Shown here piece after piece: positions 1 through 9,142 of a DNA stretch of 64,000 nucleotides (the first letter of the stretch is position 1; every line of letters starts with the position of its first letter). Position numbers and translations under genes: made by a program. A model generated the notes under the pieces. It had not been told where the DNA came from. It did not search any database and saw only the letters and a program-made list of their open reading frames with translations. The DNA comes from Pseudomonas protegens (GTDB lineage Bacteria > Pseudomonadota > Gammaproteobacteria > Pseudomonadales > Pseudomonadaceae): positions 1,364,001 through 1,428,000 of the forward strand of contig NZ_CP060201.1 in the NCBI RefSeq assembly GCF_013407925.2, written 5' to 3'.

Positions 1-101
1 TCCGGGATCAATTCTTCTTCGGTGGCATCCTGCAGCAAAGCGTCCAGGTACGACTGCAGCGCCAGCTGGGGCCGGCTCTTGATATCCAGCGGACGGTTCA
101 T
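1..101 (-). CDS. parP: CheW-like chemotaxis protein (ParP type), N-terminal fragment cut by the window edge
   Basis: The frame opens with ATG at 101-99 and runs off the left edge; the first residues read MNRPLDIKSRPQLALQSYLD. This N-terminal peptide and the place directly after a ParA ATPase gene match the CheW-domain protein that follows motCD-parA in Pseudomonas. In Vibrio the ParP protein binds CheA and the ParA-like ParC and so tethers chemoreceptor arrays to the pole. The CheW domain itself lies outside the window, so the family call rests on the N-terminal peptide and on gene order. The gap to the parA stop is 84 bases. Confidence 0.7.
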   Translation of the reverse strand, partial: MNRPLDIKSRPQLALQSYLDALLQDATEEELIP

Positions 102-185
102 AAGGATACCCACGCGCAAACCTCGACACAGTGACCTGTGGAGGTTATCGGCCAGGCCGTCGGGCGACTTGAATAAGCCTTCACG

Positions 186-974
186 TCAAGCCACCTGCGC
201 CACGAGTTGCTGGGCCAGCAAGTGCTTGAGCAAGGCCTTGTAGGCCAATACGCCGCGACTCTTGCCATCGAACTGGGAAGGCGTGACGCCGGCCCGGCTG
301 GCGTCCCGCAGGCGGGTATCCACCGGGATGTAGCCTTGCCAGATTTCGTCGGGAAACTTGTCCCGCAGGATCCGCAGCGTGCCCAGGGACGCCTGGGTCC
401 GGCGATCGAACAGGGTCGGCACGATGGTGAACGGCAGTGGTTGCTTGCGCGAGCGGTTGACCATGGCCAGGGTGTTGACCATGCGCTCCAGGCCCTTGAC
501 CGCCAGGTGTTCGGTCTGCACCGGGATCACCAGCTGCTGGCTGGCCGCCAGGGCGTTGACCATCAACACGCCGAGCAACGGCGGACTGTCGATCACTGCA
601 TAGTCGAAATCCTGCCACAGCTGCGCCAGGCTCTTGGCGATCACCAGGCCCAGGCCGCTCTGCCCCGGCGACTGGCGCTCGAGGGTGGCCAGGGCGGTGC
701 TCGACGGCAACAGGGAAATGTGTTCGTGGCTGGTGCCCAGCAGCAATTGGCCCGGCAGGTCCTGGGGCACGTTGCCCTTGTGCAGGAACAAGTCGTAGCT
801 GCTGTGCTCCAGGCTGTCCGGGTCATAGCCGAAGTAGCTGGTCATGGAACCGTGGGGGTCGAGATCGACCACGACCACGCGCTTGCCCGCCTCGGCCAGC
901 AAGCCGGCTAAAGCGATGGAACTGGTGGTTTTACCAACACCACCCTTTTGATTGGCGACTGCCCAGACTCTCAT
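186..974 (-). CDS. parC: ParA-family ATPase for polar placement of chemotaxis arrays
   Basis: 262 residues. A deviant Walker A motif QKGGVGKTT sits at residues 9-17, followed by the ParA-type VVVVDLDPHGS and VIDSPP segments. This is the ParA/Soj/MinD fold, but the gene lies between motD and a CheW-like gene rather than with parB at an origin, so it is the chemotaxis-dedicated ParA (ParC in Vibrio, a Soj paralogue in older Pseudomonas annotation). Family members dimerise on ATP and mark the old pole for array inheritance. It follows motD after about 50 bases and is probably co-transcribed from the che/mot operon. The polar role is inferred from homologues. Confidence 0.9.
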   Translation of the reverse strand: MRVWAVANQKGGVGKTTSSIALAGLLAEAGKRVVVVDLDPHGSMTSYFGYDPDSLEHSSYDLFLHKGNVPQDLPGQLLLGTSHEHISLLPSSTALATLERQSPGQSGLGLVIAKSLAQLWQDFDYAVIDSPPLLGVLMVNALAASQQLVIPVQTEHLAVKGLERMVNTLAMVNRSRKQPLPFTIVPTLFDRRTQASLGTLRILRDKFPDEIWQGYIPVDTRLRDASRAGVTPSQFDGKSRGVLAYKALLKHLLAQQLVAQVA

Positions 975-1024
975 TCGGTTGGTTCCTCCCGCCCGGCCAC
1001 AGCAGGGCGAGACATAGCGCTAAG

Positions 1025-1909
1025 TTATAAAGCGGGTGACGGAGAATTGACGGCGCTTCCCTGTACCGGCGTTTTGACCGGGGTTGGTGCAGTTTGTGTG
1101 CCAGCACGCTTGAGTGCCGCATCCGGCGTTGCATTGGCGGTGCCGGTGCCGGTCAGGCTGCGCCGCACATCGAGGTTGCGCGACACCACCAGCACCACCC
1201 TCCGATTGCGCGCCCGGCCTTCGGCGGTGGCGTTGTTGGCCACCGGCTGGAACTCGCCATAGCCCACGGAAGCCATCCGCGCCGGATTGACGCCCTGCAT
1301 CGCCAGCATGCGCACGATGCTCGCCGAACGAGCCGAGGACAGTTCCCAGTTGGTCGGGTACTGCGCGGTCTGGATCGGCTGATTGTCGGTGAAGCCTTCG
1401 ACATGGATCGGGTTGTCGAAGGGTTTGAGGATCTTCGCCACCTTGTCGATGATGGTGAACGCCTGGTCGCTGGGCATGGCGTCGCCACTGCCGAACAACA
1501 GGCTGGAGTTGAGTTCGATCTCCACCCACAGCTCGTTGCCGCGCACGGTCATCTGGTTCGAGCTGATCAGGTCGCCAAAGGCCGCGCTGATGTCATCGGC
1601 GATGCTCTTGAGCGGATCGCTGCCGCCGGAAATCCCGGCGTCGGTCTGCTCGCTGTCCTTGACCAGCGGCTTGGCCGGGGTCACGGTCTTGGGCCGTTCA
1701 TCACCGATGGGAATCGGCTTGAGGCTGCGGTCGGAGTCGGTGAAGACCCCGATCAGCGCCTCGGAAATCACCTTGTACTTGCCCTCGTTGATCGAGGAAA
1801 TCGAGTACATGACCACGAAAAACGCGAACAGCAGGGTGATGAAGTCGGCGTAGGAAACCAACCAGCGTTCGTGGTTGACGTGTTCTTCTTGCTGGCGACG
1901 ACGAGCCAT
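1025..1909 (-). CDS. motD: Flagellar stator protein MotD (MotB family)
   Basis: 294 residues. One membrane helix spans about residues 20-38 (YADFITLLFAFFVVMYSIS) and carries Asp22, the counterpart of the proton-binding Asp of MotB. A periplasmic plug/linker follows, then an OmpA-like peptidoglycan-binding domain at about 150-265 with the VEGFTDNQPI and RARNRRVVLVV signatures. With MotC it forms the second Pseudomonas stator, the one needed for swarming and for swimming in viscous media in P. aeruginosa. The start lies 2 bases after the motC stop, so the two are translationally linked. Gene order cheB-motC-motD separates it from MotAB, which lie elsewhere in Pseudomonas genomes. Confidence 0.96.
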   Translation of the reverse strand: MARRRQQEEHVNHERWLVSYADFITLLFAFFVVMYSISSINEGKYKVISEALIGVFTDSDRSLKPIPIGDERPKTVTPAKPLVKDSEQTDAGISGGSDPLKSIADDISAAFGDLISSNQMTVRGNELWVEIELNSSLLFGSGDAMPSDQAFTIIDKVAKILKPFDNPIHVEGFTDNQPIQTAQYPTNWELSSARSASIVRMLAMQGVNPARMASVGYGEFQPVANNATAEGRARNRRVVLVVSRNLDVRRSLTGTGTANATPDAALKRAGTQTAPTPVKTPVQGSAVNSPSPAL

Positions 1910-1911
1910 AG

Positions 1912-2652
1912 TCAGTCCATGAAGCCTTGCAGCTTCAACTCGATGGAGCGGGGGTTTTCGCCTTCGGCGATCGACAGGATGCCTTCGAGCAGCATTTCCC
2001 GGTAACGGGACTGACGCAGGGCGATGGACTTCAGCTTGGCGGCGATCGGCAGCAACACCAGGTTGGCGCTGGCCACCCCGTAGATGGTGGCGACGAAGGC
2101 CACGGCAATGCCGCTGCCCAGCTGCGACGGATCGGCCAGGTTGCCCATGACGTGAATCAGCCCCATGACCGCACCGATGATGCCGATGGTCGGCGCATAG
2201 CCGCCCATGCTCTCGAAAACCTTGGCGGCCTCGATATCACGGCTTTCCTGGGTGTAGAAATCCACTTCGAGGATGCTGCGGATGGCTTCCGGCTCGGCGC
2301 CGTCCACCAACAGCTGCAAGCCCTTGCGCGAATAGGTGTCCGGCTCGGCATCGGCCACGCCTTCCAGGCCCAGCAGGCCCTCCTTGCGCGCGGTCAGGCT
2401 CCAGTTGACCACCCGGTCAATGCCGCCAGGCAGATCGACCCGGGGCGGAAACAGGATCCACACCAGGATCTGCATGGCTCGCTTGAAAGCGCTCAACGGC
2501 GACTGCAGCAAAGCCGCGCCGATGGTGCCGCCGAGCACGATCAGCGCGGCCGGGCCATTGGCCAGTGCCGACAGGTGGCCACCTTCCAGGTAGTTGCCGC
2601 CGATGATGGCGACAAACGCCATGATGATCCCGATTAGGCTGAGTACATCCAT
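1912..2652 (-). CDS. motC: Flagellar stator protein MotC (MotA family)
   Basis: 246 residues. It starts [20 protein letters not shown], and there are four predicted membrane segments: two near the N terminus, then a large cytoplasmic loop (about 75-150), then two around 150-200 containing MGLIHVMGNLADPSQLGSGI. This is the ExbB/MotA proton-channel fold; five copies surround two MotD subunits and torque is passed to FliG. The cheB stop and the motC ATG overlap in TGATG, which implies translational coupling. Length and topology are normal for the family. Confidence 0.96.
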   Translation of the reverse strand: MDVLSLIGIIMAFVAIIGGNYLEGGHLSALANGPAALIVLGGTIGAALLQSPLSAFKRAMQILVWILFPPRVDLPGGIDRVVNWSLTARKEGLLGLEGVADAEPDTYSRKGLQLLVDGAEPEAIRSILEVDFYTQESRDIEAAKVFESMGGYAPTIGIIGAVMGLIHVMGNLADPSQLGSGIAVAFVATIYGVASANLVLLPIAAKLKSIALRQSRYREMLLEGILSIAEGENPRSIELKLQGFMD

Positions 2653-3767
2653 CAGAGACAGGCCTCGACCAGGTGCCGGCCGATGTCGTCCAGGCTGTAC
2701 ACCGCGTCCGCCAGGTTGGCCTTGACGATGGCCATGGGCATGCCATAGATCACGCAGCTGGCTTCATCCTGGGCCCAGACCGCGCTGCCGCCCTGCTTGA
2801 GCAAGCGCGCGCCTTCACGACCGTCGGCGCCCATGCCGGTGAGTACCACCGCCAGAACTTTGTCGCTGTAGGACTTGGCCGCAGAACCGAAGGTGATGTC
2901 CACGCACGGCTTGTAGTTCAGACGCTCGTCGCCGGGCAGGATCTTCACCGCGCCACGACCGTCGATCATCATCTGCTTGCCGCCCGGCGCCAGCAGCGCC
3001 AAGCCTGGGCGCAGGATGTCGCCATCCTCGGCTTCCTTGACGCTGATGCGGCAGAGCTTGTCCAGGCGCTCGGCAAAGGCCTTGGTGAACGCCGCGGGCA
3101 TGTGCTGGATCAGCACGATGGGGGCCGGGAAGTTGGCCGGCAGCTGGGTCAGGACCCGCTGCAAAGCCACCGGACCGCCAGTGGAGGTACCGATCGCCAC
3201 CAGCTTGTAGGCCTTGCGCTTGGGCGCCGGCGATGCAGGACCTGCAGCCGCTGCCGGAGCACGAACCGGAGCCGGCGCTGGCGCCGGACGACTGCTGCCA
3301 AAGCTCGACGGGGTCGGAGCCGGTGCAGCCGGTTGCGGCGCCGGGGCGCTGTAGCTGCTGAAACGACGATTGCTGCGCGAGATGCTGTGGACCTTCTCGC
3401 ACAGCAGTTGCTTGACCTTCTCGGGATTGCGCGAGATGTCCTCGAAATTCTTCGGCAGGAAATCCACGGCCCCGGCATCCAGCGCATCGAGGGTCACTCG
3501 AGCGCCTTCGTGGGTCAGGGAAGAGAACATCAGGACCGGCGTCGGGCAGCGCTGCATGATATGCCGCACTGCAGTGATGCCATCCATCATCGGCATCTCG
3601 TAGTCCATGGTGATCACGTCCGGCTTGAGGGCCAGGGCCTGATCGATCGCCTCTTTACCGTTGGTCGCCGTACCGACGACCTGGATATTCGAATCCGCTG
3701 AAAGAATTTCCGAGACGCGGCGGCGGAAAAAACCCGAATCGTCCACCACCAGGACTTTGACTGCCAT
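2652..3767 (-). CDS. cheB: Chemotaxis methylesterase/deamidase CheB
   Basis: 371 residues from ATG 3767, chosen over a 17-residue upstream extension because a GGAG ribosome site lies just upstream and the receiver begins [14 protein letters not shown]. Residues 1-120 form a receiver with phospho-acceptor Asp55. A Pro/Ala-rich linker spans about 140-185. The C-terminal esterase has the triad Ser195 (GTSTGG), His222 (IQHMP) and Asp315 (GMGADG). When phosphorylated by CheA it demethylates chemoreceptors and resets adaptation. It sits between cheA and motC, with a 47-base gap after cheA. Confidence 0.97.
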   Translation of the reverse strand: MAVKVLVVDDSGFFRRRVSEILSADSNIQVVGTATNGKEAIDQALALKPDVITMDYEMPMMDGITAVRHIMQRCPTPVLMFSSLTHEGARVTLDALDAGAVDFLPKNFEDISRNPEKVKQLLCEKVHSISRSNRRFSSYSAPAPQPAAPAPTPSSFGSSRPAPAPAPVRAPAAAAGPASPAPKRKAYKLVAIGTSTGGPVALQRVLTQLPANFPAPIVLIQHMPAAFTKAFAERLDKLCRISVKEAEDGDILRPGLALLAPGGKQMMIDGRGAVKILPGDERLNYKPCVDITFGSAAKSYSDKVLAVVLTGMGADGREGARLLKQGGSAVWAQDEASCVIYGMPMAIVKANLADAVYSLDDIGRHLVEACL

Positions 3768-3814
3768 AAACACTCCGTTAGGTGGGGCGAGGCCAACCGC
3801 CCCTCCCCGCCGAA

Positions 3815-6088
3815 TCAAATACGCCGTGCGGCGTAACGCTTGAGCATGCTCGGAACATCGAGAATCAGAGCGATGCGGCCGTCACCGGTAATGGTGGCGC
3901 CGGACATGCCTGGGGTTCCCTGGAGCATTTTGCCCAAGGGCTTGATGACCACTTCTTCCTGGCCCACCAACTGATCGACGACAAAGCCGATCCGCTGAGT
4001 GCCCACCGAAAGGATCACTACGTGGCCTTCACGCTGCTCTTCATGAGCGGCGGAACTGACCAGCCAGCGCTTGAGGTAGAACAGGGGCAATGCCTTGTCA
4101 CGCACGATCACCACTTCCTGGCCGTCCACCACATTGGTGCGGGACAGGTCGAGGTGGAAGATTTCGTTGACGTTGACCAGAGGGAAGGCGAACGCCTGGT
4201 TGCCCAGCATCACCATCAGGGTCGGCATGATCGCCAGGGTCAACGGCACCTTGATGACGATCTTCGAACCCTGGCCCTTGGTCGAGTAGATGTTGATCGA
4301 GCCATTGAGCTGGGAAATCTTGGTCTTCACCACGTCCATGCCCACGCCACGGCCGGAGACGTCGGAGATCTCGGTCTTGGTGGAGAAGCCCGGGGCAAAG
4401 ATCAGGTTGTAGCACTCGGTATCGCTCAGGCGGTCGGCGGCGTCCTTGTCCATCACGCCGCGCTTGACGGCAATGGCGCGCAGAACGTTGGGGTCCATGC
4501 CCTTGCCGTCGTCGGAAATCGACAGGAGGATGTGGTCACCTTCCTGCTCCGCCGCCAGCACCACCTTGCCGCCACGGGCCTTGCCCGAGGCTTCGCGCTC
4601 TTCGGGGGATTCGATGCCGTGGTCCACCGCGTTGCGCACCAAGTGCACCAGCGGGTCGGCCAGGGCCTCGACCAGGTTCTTGTCGAGGTCGGTTTCTTCC
4701 CCCACCAGTTCCAGGTTGATCTCTTTCTTGAGCTGCCGGGCCAGGTCGCGAACCAGGCGCGGGAAGCGCCCGAAGACCTTCTTGATCGGCTGCATGCGGG
4801 TCTTCATCACCGCGGTCTGCAGGTCGGCGGTCACCACGTCCAGGTTGGACACCGCCTTGGACATGGCTTCGTCGCCGCTGTTCAGGCCCAGGCGCACCAG
4901 ACGGTTACGCACCAGCACCAGCTCGCCCACCATGTTCATGATTTCGTCCAGGCGCGCGGTATCGACCCGCACCGTGGTTTCCGCTTCGCTGGCCGGTTTT
5001 TCTGCCGGCGGCGCCGCGGCGGCACGAGCCGGTGCCGGCGCTGCAGCCGCTGCCGCAGCCGGTTTTGGCGCCTCGGCCTTGGCTTCGGGCTTCTTGGCCA
5101 CGGGTTTGGCGACGGCGGCGCTGGTTGCCGCAGCCGGTGCCGCGGCAACTGCCGCTGCCGGTTTGGCCGCACCCGGAGCTTCAGAGAACTTGCCCTTGCC
5201 GTGCAGCTCATCGAGCAGGGATTCGAATTCGTGATCGGTGATCAGATCGCTACCGGCTGCGGCGGCGCTGGGCGCCTGCGCGGCAGGCACGGCGGCCACT
5301 GCCGACTCCAGTGCGTCCACGGCAAAGTTGCCCTTGCCATGCAACTGGTCCAGCAGCGCTTCGAACTCGTCATCGGTGATTTCGTCGCCCGCCGCGGCAG
5401 CGCCAGCGGCAGCAGGAGGTGCTGCGGGAGCTACGGCATCGGGAGCGAACTGCCCCTTGCCATGCAACTGGTCCAGCAGGGACTCGAACTCGGCGTCGGT
5501 GATCTCGTCGCTGGCGGGCTCGCCCTCGGCCGCCGGCGCGGCAGCAGGTGCGGCTTCGGCGTCGGCCTTGGCGGCATTCAGCGAATCGAGCAAGAGTTCG
5601 AATTCGTTATCGGTGATATCCCCTGACGGGGCCTCAGGCTCAGGCTCGACAGCAACTTCGGCCACTTCTTCGACCACCGGCGCTGCAGGCTCGGCACCGG
5701 CAGGTTCGGCCAGACGCGCCAAGGCGGCCAGCAGTTCCGGTGTCGCGGCAGTGATTTCGCTGCGCTCACGGACCTGGCTGAACATGCCGTTCACCGCGTC
5801 CAGCGCCTCGAGCACCACGTCCATCAGCTCCGAATCGACCCGTCGCTCACCCTTGCGCAGGATGTCGAAGACGTTCTCGGCGATGTGGCAGCACTCCACC
5901 AGCTCATTGAGCTGGAGGAAGCCGGCGCCCCCTTTAACAGTGTGAAAACCGCGAAAAATTGCATTGAGCAGGTCCGCATCATCCGGTCGGCTTTCCAGCT
6001 CGACCAGTTGTTCGGACAGTTGCTCTAGAATCTCGCCGGCCTCAACCAGGAAATCCTGAAGGATCTCTTCATCGGCGCCGAAGCTCAT
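3815..6088 (-). CDS. cheA: Chemotaxis histidine kinase CheA with four acidic helix repeats
   Basis: 757 residues, longer than the E. coli enzyme (654). The P1 Hpt domain (1-105) has His49 in [10 protein letters not shown]. From 157 to 301 there are four copies of a motif reading (D/E/L)ITDxEFExLLDxL, the last three extended by HGKG, separated by Ala/Pro/Glu-rich linkers; no standard P2 domain is recognisable. P3 (about 370-430) precedes the P4 ATPase (about 435-620, with [10 protein letters not shown] and GRGVGMDVV) and the P5 CheW-like domain to the end. It phosphorylates CheY and CheB. It follows cheZ by 12 bases. The repeats may bind response regulators or polar tethers; that is inference. 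Confidence 0.97.
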   Translation of the reverse strand: MSFGADEEILQDFLVEAGEILEQLSEQLVELESRPDDADLLNAIFRGFHTVKGGAGFLQLNELVECCHIAENVFDILRKGERRVDSELMDVVLEALDAVNGMFSQVRERSEITAATPELLAALARLAEPAGAEPAAPVVEEVAEVAVEPEPEAPSGDITDNEFELLLDSLNAAKADAEAAPAAAPAAEGEPASDEITDAEFESLLDQLHGKGQFAPDAVAPAAPPAAAGAAAAGDEITDDEFEALLDQLHGKGNFAVDALESAVAAVPAAQAPSAAAAGSDLITDHEFESLLDELHGKGKFSEAPGAAKPAAAVAAAPAAATSAAVAKPVAKKPEAKAEAPKPAAAAAAAPAPARAAAAPPAEKPASEAETTVRVDTARLDEIMNMVGELVLVRNRLVRLGLNSGDEAMSKAVSNLDVVTADLQTAVMKTRMQPIKKVFGRFPRLVRDLARQLKKEINLELVGEETDLDKNLVEALADPLVHLVRNAVDHGIESPEEREASGKARGGKVVLAAEQEGDHILLSISDDGKGMDPNVLRAIAVKRGVMDKDAADRLSDTECYNLIFAPGFSTKTEISDVSGRGVGMDVVKTKISQLNGSINIYSTKGQGSKIVIKVPLTLAIMPTLMVMLGNQAFAFPLVNVNEIFHLDLSRTNVVDGQEVVIVRDKALPLFYLKRWLVSSAAHEEQREGHVVILSVGTQRIGFVVDQLVGQEEVVIKPLGKMLQGTPGMSGATITGDGRIALILDVPSMLKRYAARRI
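5186..5620 (-). repeat. Four in-frame repeats of an acidic helical motif inside cheA
   Basis: Residues 157-170, 195-214, 236-255 and 282-301 of CheA share the core ITDxEFExLLDxL. Copies 2-4 add HGKGxF. The spacing is about 38, 41 and 46 residues, filled by Ala/Pro-rich linkers. The copies are similar but not identical in DNA, so they are diverged, selected protein repeats rather than recent tandem duplications. They occupy the place where canonical CheA carries P2. Confidence 0.85.
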
Positions 6089-6100
6089 TAATGGGTGCTC

Positions 6101-6889
6101 CTAGAATCCAAGGCTGGAAAGCAAATCGTCTACATCGTCCTGACCGGACACAACGTCTTCCCGTTTATCGGCATGAATCTGCGGACCTTCACCCTTGGCG
6201 AGATGTTTTTGCGGATCTTTTTCCGCGAGGATCGATTCACGGTCATGTTCGATACCGGCGAAACGATCGACCTGACTGGCCATCAAGACAAGTTTGAGCA
6301 GATTGCTTTCGACTTCCGTGACCAACTGGGTCACACGCTTGATCACCTGACCGGTCAGGTCCTGGTAATCCTGCGCCAGCAGAATGTCGTTGAGGTGGCC
6401 GGAAACGGTACGGGTTTCCTGCTCGCTGCGCGTCAGGAAACTGTCGACCCGGCGCGCCAGTTCGCGAAACTCTTCAGCACCGACCTCGCGCCGCATGAAG
6501 CGCCCCCAATCTGCGCTCAGGGCCTGGGCTTCAGTGCTCAGGCCATTGACCAGCGGGGTGCTGCTCTCTACCAGGTCCATGGTGCGGTTGGCGGCGGCTT
6601 CCGTGAGCCGGACCACATAGGACAGGCGCTCAGTGGCATCCGTGATCTGTGAAACTTCCTCGGCTTGCGGCATGTGCGGGTCAATCTGGAAATTGACGAT
6701 CGCGCTATGCAGCTCGCGGGTGAGCTTGCCCACTTCCTGATACAGGCCGCGGTCACGGGTCTGATTGAGCTCATGGATCAATTGCACCGCTTCGCCGAAC
6801 TTGCCCTTTTCCAGGCTTTCGACCAGTTCCAGCGCATGTTTTTTCAGGGTCGACTCAAAGTCGCCCAGTGAAGATTCGTTATGCTCCAT
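6101..6889 (-). CDS. cheZ: CheY-P phosphatase CheZ
   Basis: 262 residues, mostly helical. The active-site segment AQDYQDLTGQVIKRV contains Gln176, the counterpart of the catalytic glutamine of E. coli CheZ. The C-terminal tail DDVDDLLSSLGF is the CheY-binding helix joined by a flexible acidic linker (about 215-250). It removes phosphate from CheY-P and so limits the lifetime of the motor-switching signal. It lies between cheY and cheA with short gaps (28 and 12 bases), as in other Pseudomonas che clusters. Confidence 0.97.
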   Translation of the reverse strand: MEHNESSLGDFESTLKKHALELVESLEKGKFGEAVQLIHELNQTRDRGLYQEVGKLTRELHSAIVNFQIDPHMPQAEEVSQITDATERLSYVVRLTEAAANRTMDLVESSTPLVNGLSTEAQALSADWGRFMRREVGAEEFRELARRVDSFLTRSEQETRTVSGHLNDILLAQDYQDLTGQVIKRVTQLVTEVESNLLKLVLMASQVDRFAGIEHDRESILAEKDPQKHLAKGEGPQIHADKREDVVSGQDDVDDLLSSLGF

Positions 6890-6919
6890 AGCTCCCCCGT
6901 GGCGGAATGGCTACGTACA

Positions 6920-7291
6920 TCAACCGATGCGTTCGAAGATCTTTTCGATCTTCTCTTTCAACGCCTGAGCCGTGAATGGTTTGACTACATAGCCGTTAAC
7001 GCCGGCCTGGGCCGCTTCGATGATCTGCTCGCGCTTGGCTTCCGCAGTCACCATCAACACCGGCAGGTGCTTGAGCTTTTCATCGGCACGCACGTGGCGC
7101 AGCAGGTCGATCCCGGTCATGCCCGGCATGTTCCAGTCCGTTACCAGAAAGTCGATGCTCCCGCTGTTGAGTACCGGAATGGCGGTAGTGCCATCGTCGG
7201 CCTCGACCGTGTTGGTGAAACCCAGATCACGCAACAGGTTTTTTATGATCCGCCGCATCGTTGAAAAGTCATCAACGATGAGGATTTTCAT
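6920..7291 (-). CDS. cheY: Chemotaxis response regulator CheY
   Basis: 123-residue single receiver domain. Acidic pocket Asp7/Asp8, phospho-acceptor Asp52 ([10 protein letters not shown]), Thr82 and Lys104 (VVKPF) are all present. The start was set at ATG 7291 ([11 protein letters not shown]), as in other Pseudomonas CheY proteins. An 8-residue extension from TTG 7315 is open but overlaps the GGAGGT sequence that probably serves as the ribosome site. CheY-P binds FliM/FliN to change rotation. First gene of the che-mot block after fliA; the 165-base gap to fliA contains no promoter I can defend. Confidence 0.97.
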   Translation of the reverse strand: MKILIVDDFSTMRRIIKNLLRDLGFTNTVEADDGTTAIPVLNSGSIDFLVTDWNMPGMTGIDLLRHVRADEKLKHLPVLMVTAEAKREQIIEAAQAGVNGYVVKPFTAQALKEKIEKIFERIG

Positions 7292-7456
7292 GTTCTTGTC
7301 CAATTCGACCTCCAAGCAGTCTTAAACGCATCCAGCACCTGAACGCGCCATTCAATCAATTCGGCATAACACACAACGACTGCATGGAGCACATACTGCA
7401 AGACCGGCGCAGCGCTTGCCTTACCGGTCCCGATCGCAGTGTCCCCACACTGCCTG

Positions 7457-8197
7457 TCAGCGCGCTCGCCACTCCCCCAAACGCCCCCGCAAACGGGCCG
7501 CGCACTGGCTGTGTAACTGGCTGACCCGCGATTCGCTGACCCCCAGGACCTCACCGATTTCCTTGAGATTCAGTTCTTCGTCGTAGTACAGCGCCAACAC
7601 CAGTCGCTCGCGCTCCGGCAAATTGGCAATCGCATCCGCCAAGGCGGCCTGGAAGCGTTCATCCTCCAGGTCCCGTGACGGCTCGAGATGAGCACTGGCG
7701 CCATCCTCATGCAGCCCTTCATGTTCGCCGTCCTGCAACAGGTCGTCGAAACTGAACAGGCGGCTGCCCAGGGTGTCGTTCAAAATCCCGTAATAATCGT
7801 CGAGACTCAATTGAAGTTCGGCCGCAACTTCGTGATCTTTAGCGTCACGACCGGTTTTAGCTTCAATTGCACGAATGGCATCACTGACCATGCGTGTATT
7901 ACGGTGCACCGAACGCGGTGCCCAGTCGCCTTTGCGAACCTCGTCGAGCATCGCCCCGCGGATACGGATACCCGCATAGGTTTCGAAACTCGCCCCCTTG
8001 CTCGCGTCGTACTTGGTCGACACTTCGAGCAAACCGATCATCCCGGCCTGAATCAGGTCTTCCACCTGAACACTGGCCGGCAACCGCGCCAGCAGGTGAT
8101 AGGCAATACGCTTGACCAGGGGCGCGTAGCGCTCGATCAATTCATATTGGCTGTCACGCGCGGACTTCTTGTAGAGGTTGTAGCCGCTGGCAGTCAT
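7457..8197 (-). CDS. fliA: Flagellar sigma factor FliA (sigma-28)
   Basis: 246 residues from ATG 8197; the longer upstream frame runs inside fleN. It shows sigma-70-family region 2 (YAPLVKRIAYHLLARLP, DLIQAGMIGLLEV, GASFETYAGIRIRGAMLDE), region 3, and region 4 with the C-terminal helix-turn-helix LKEIGEVLGVSESRVSQLH. It directs late genes such as fliC, and a matching promoter is visible at 36582-36608. The ATG overlaps the fleN stop in ATGA, so translation is coupled to the flagellar number regulator. It is held by the anti-sigma factor FlgM, which is not in this window. Confidence 0.97.
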   Translation of the reverse strand: MTASGYNLYKKSARDSQYELIERYAPLVKRIAYHLLARLPASVQVEDLIQAGMIGLLEVSTKYDASKGASFETYAGIRIRGAMLDEVRKGDWAPRSVHRNTRMVSDAIRAIEAKTGRDAKDHEVAAELQLSLDDYYGILNDTLGSRLFSFDDLLQDGEHEGLHEDGASAHLEPSRDLEDERFQAALADAIANLPERERLVLALYYDEELNLKEIGEVLGVSESRVSQLHSQCAARLRGRLGEWRAR

Positions 8198-9024
8198 AGC
8201 ACCGGTCCCGCTGTTTGATGCACTAGGCGCTCGACAAAAAACTCCAGATGCCCGCGTGGGTTCGCCGGCAACGGCCAGGTATCGACTTTTTGCGCGATGG
8301 CCTTGAACGCCAATGCACACTTCGAACGAGGAAAGGCTTCATAGACCGCACGCTGCTTTTGCACGGCCTTGCGCACGCTTTCGTCGTAGGGAACTGCGCC
8401 GACGTATTGTAAGGCCACGTCCAGAAAGCGATCCGTGACCTTGGTCAATTTTGCAAACAGGTTGCGCCCTTCCTGAGGGCTTTGGGCCATGTTGGCCAGG
8501 ACCCGGAAACGGTTCATGCCGTAGTCACGGTTGAGCAACTTGATCAGCGCATAGGCGTCGGTGATCGAAGTCGGTTCGTCGCAGACCACCAGCAACACTT
8601 CCTGGGCCGCGCGGACAAAACTGACTACCGAGTCACCAATACCCGCAGCAGTATCGATCACCAGCACATCGAGGTTGTCGCCGATGTCGCTGAAGGCCTG
8701 GATCAGGCCGGCGTGCTGGGCGGGACTCAGGTGCACCATGCTCTGGGTGCCGGAGGCGGCCGGGACGATACGGATACCGCCAGGACCCTGGAGCAGCACA
8801 TCGCGCAACTCACAGCGCCCTTCGATGACATCCGCCAGGGTGCGTTTGGGTGTCAGGCCCAACAGGACATCGACGTTGGCCAGTCCCAAGTCGGCATCCA
8901 GCAGCAAGACCCGCCGGCCGAGCTCAGCCAGAGCCAGGGACAAGTTCACTGACACATTAGTCTTGCCGACGCCACCCTTGCCGCCGGTCACCGCAATCAC
9001 CTGTACGGGATGCATGCTGCCCAT
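8194..9024 (-). CDS. fleN: Flagellar number regulator FleN (MinD-like ATPase)
   Basis: 276 residues. It begins MGSMHPVQVIAVTGGKGGVG, with the deviant Walker A motif GGKGGVGKT at 14-22 and a VLVIDTAAGIGD Walker B. FleN (FlhG) antagonises FleQ and, together with FlhF, limits Pseudomonas to its normal flagellar number; FleQ, also in this window, is its target. Order flhF-fleN-fliA is the conserved polar-flagellate arrangement. The gap to flhF is 118 bases and the stop overlaps the fliA start. Confidence 0.96.
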   Translation of the reverse strand: MGSMHPVQVIAVTGGKGGVGKTNVSVNLSLALAELGRRVLLLDADLGLANVDVLLGLTPKRTLADVIEGRCELRDVLLQGPGGIRIVPAASGTQSMVHLSPAQHAGLIQAFSDIGDNLDVLVIDTAAGIGDSVVSFVRAAQEVLLVVCDEPTSITDAYALIKLLNRDYGMNRFRVLANMAQSPQEGRNLFAKLTKVTDRFLDVALQYVGAVPYDESVRKAVQKQRAVYEAFPRSKCALAFKAIAQKVDTWPLPANPRGHLEFFVERLVHQTAGPVL

Positions 9025-9142
9025 GTTCTTTCTTTACCTTGTCTTACTTAGACGGGGCCACATAACTGGCTGCGCGTTCACCGTTGGAACAATGCATGGC
9101 AGACCATCGATGTAGATACACTGCAATCTATTCATGTCTAAC

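Noticed and set aside
3782..5626. 614-residue open frame on the plus strand
   Set aside because: Antisense to cheB and cheA, rich in His/Arg/Gln with low-complexity stretches; a G+C-bias shadow.
7402..7429. GACCGG/CCGGTC inverted repeat between fliA and cheY
   Set aside because: Long loop and no T-run; may be chance in G+C-rich sequence, so not listed as a terminator. No promoter was recognised in this gap either.
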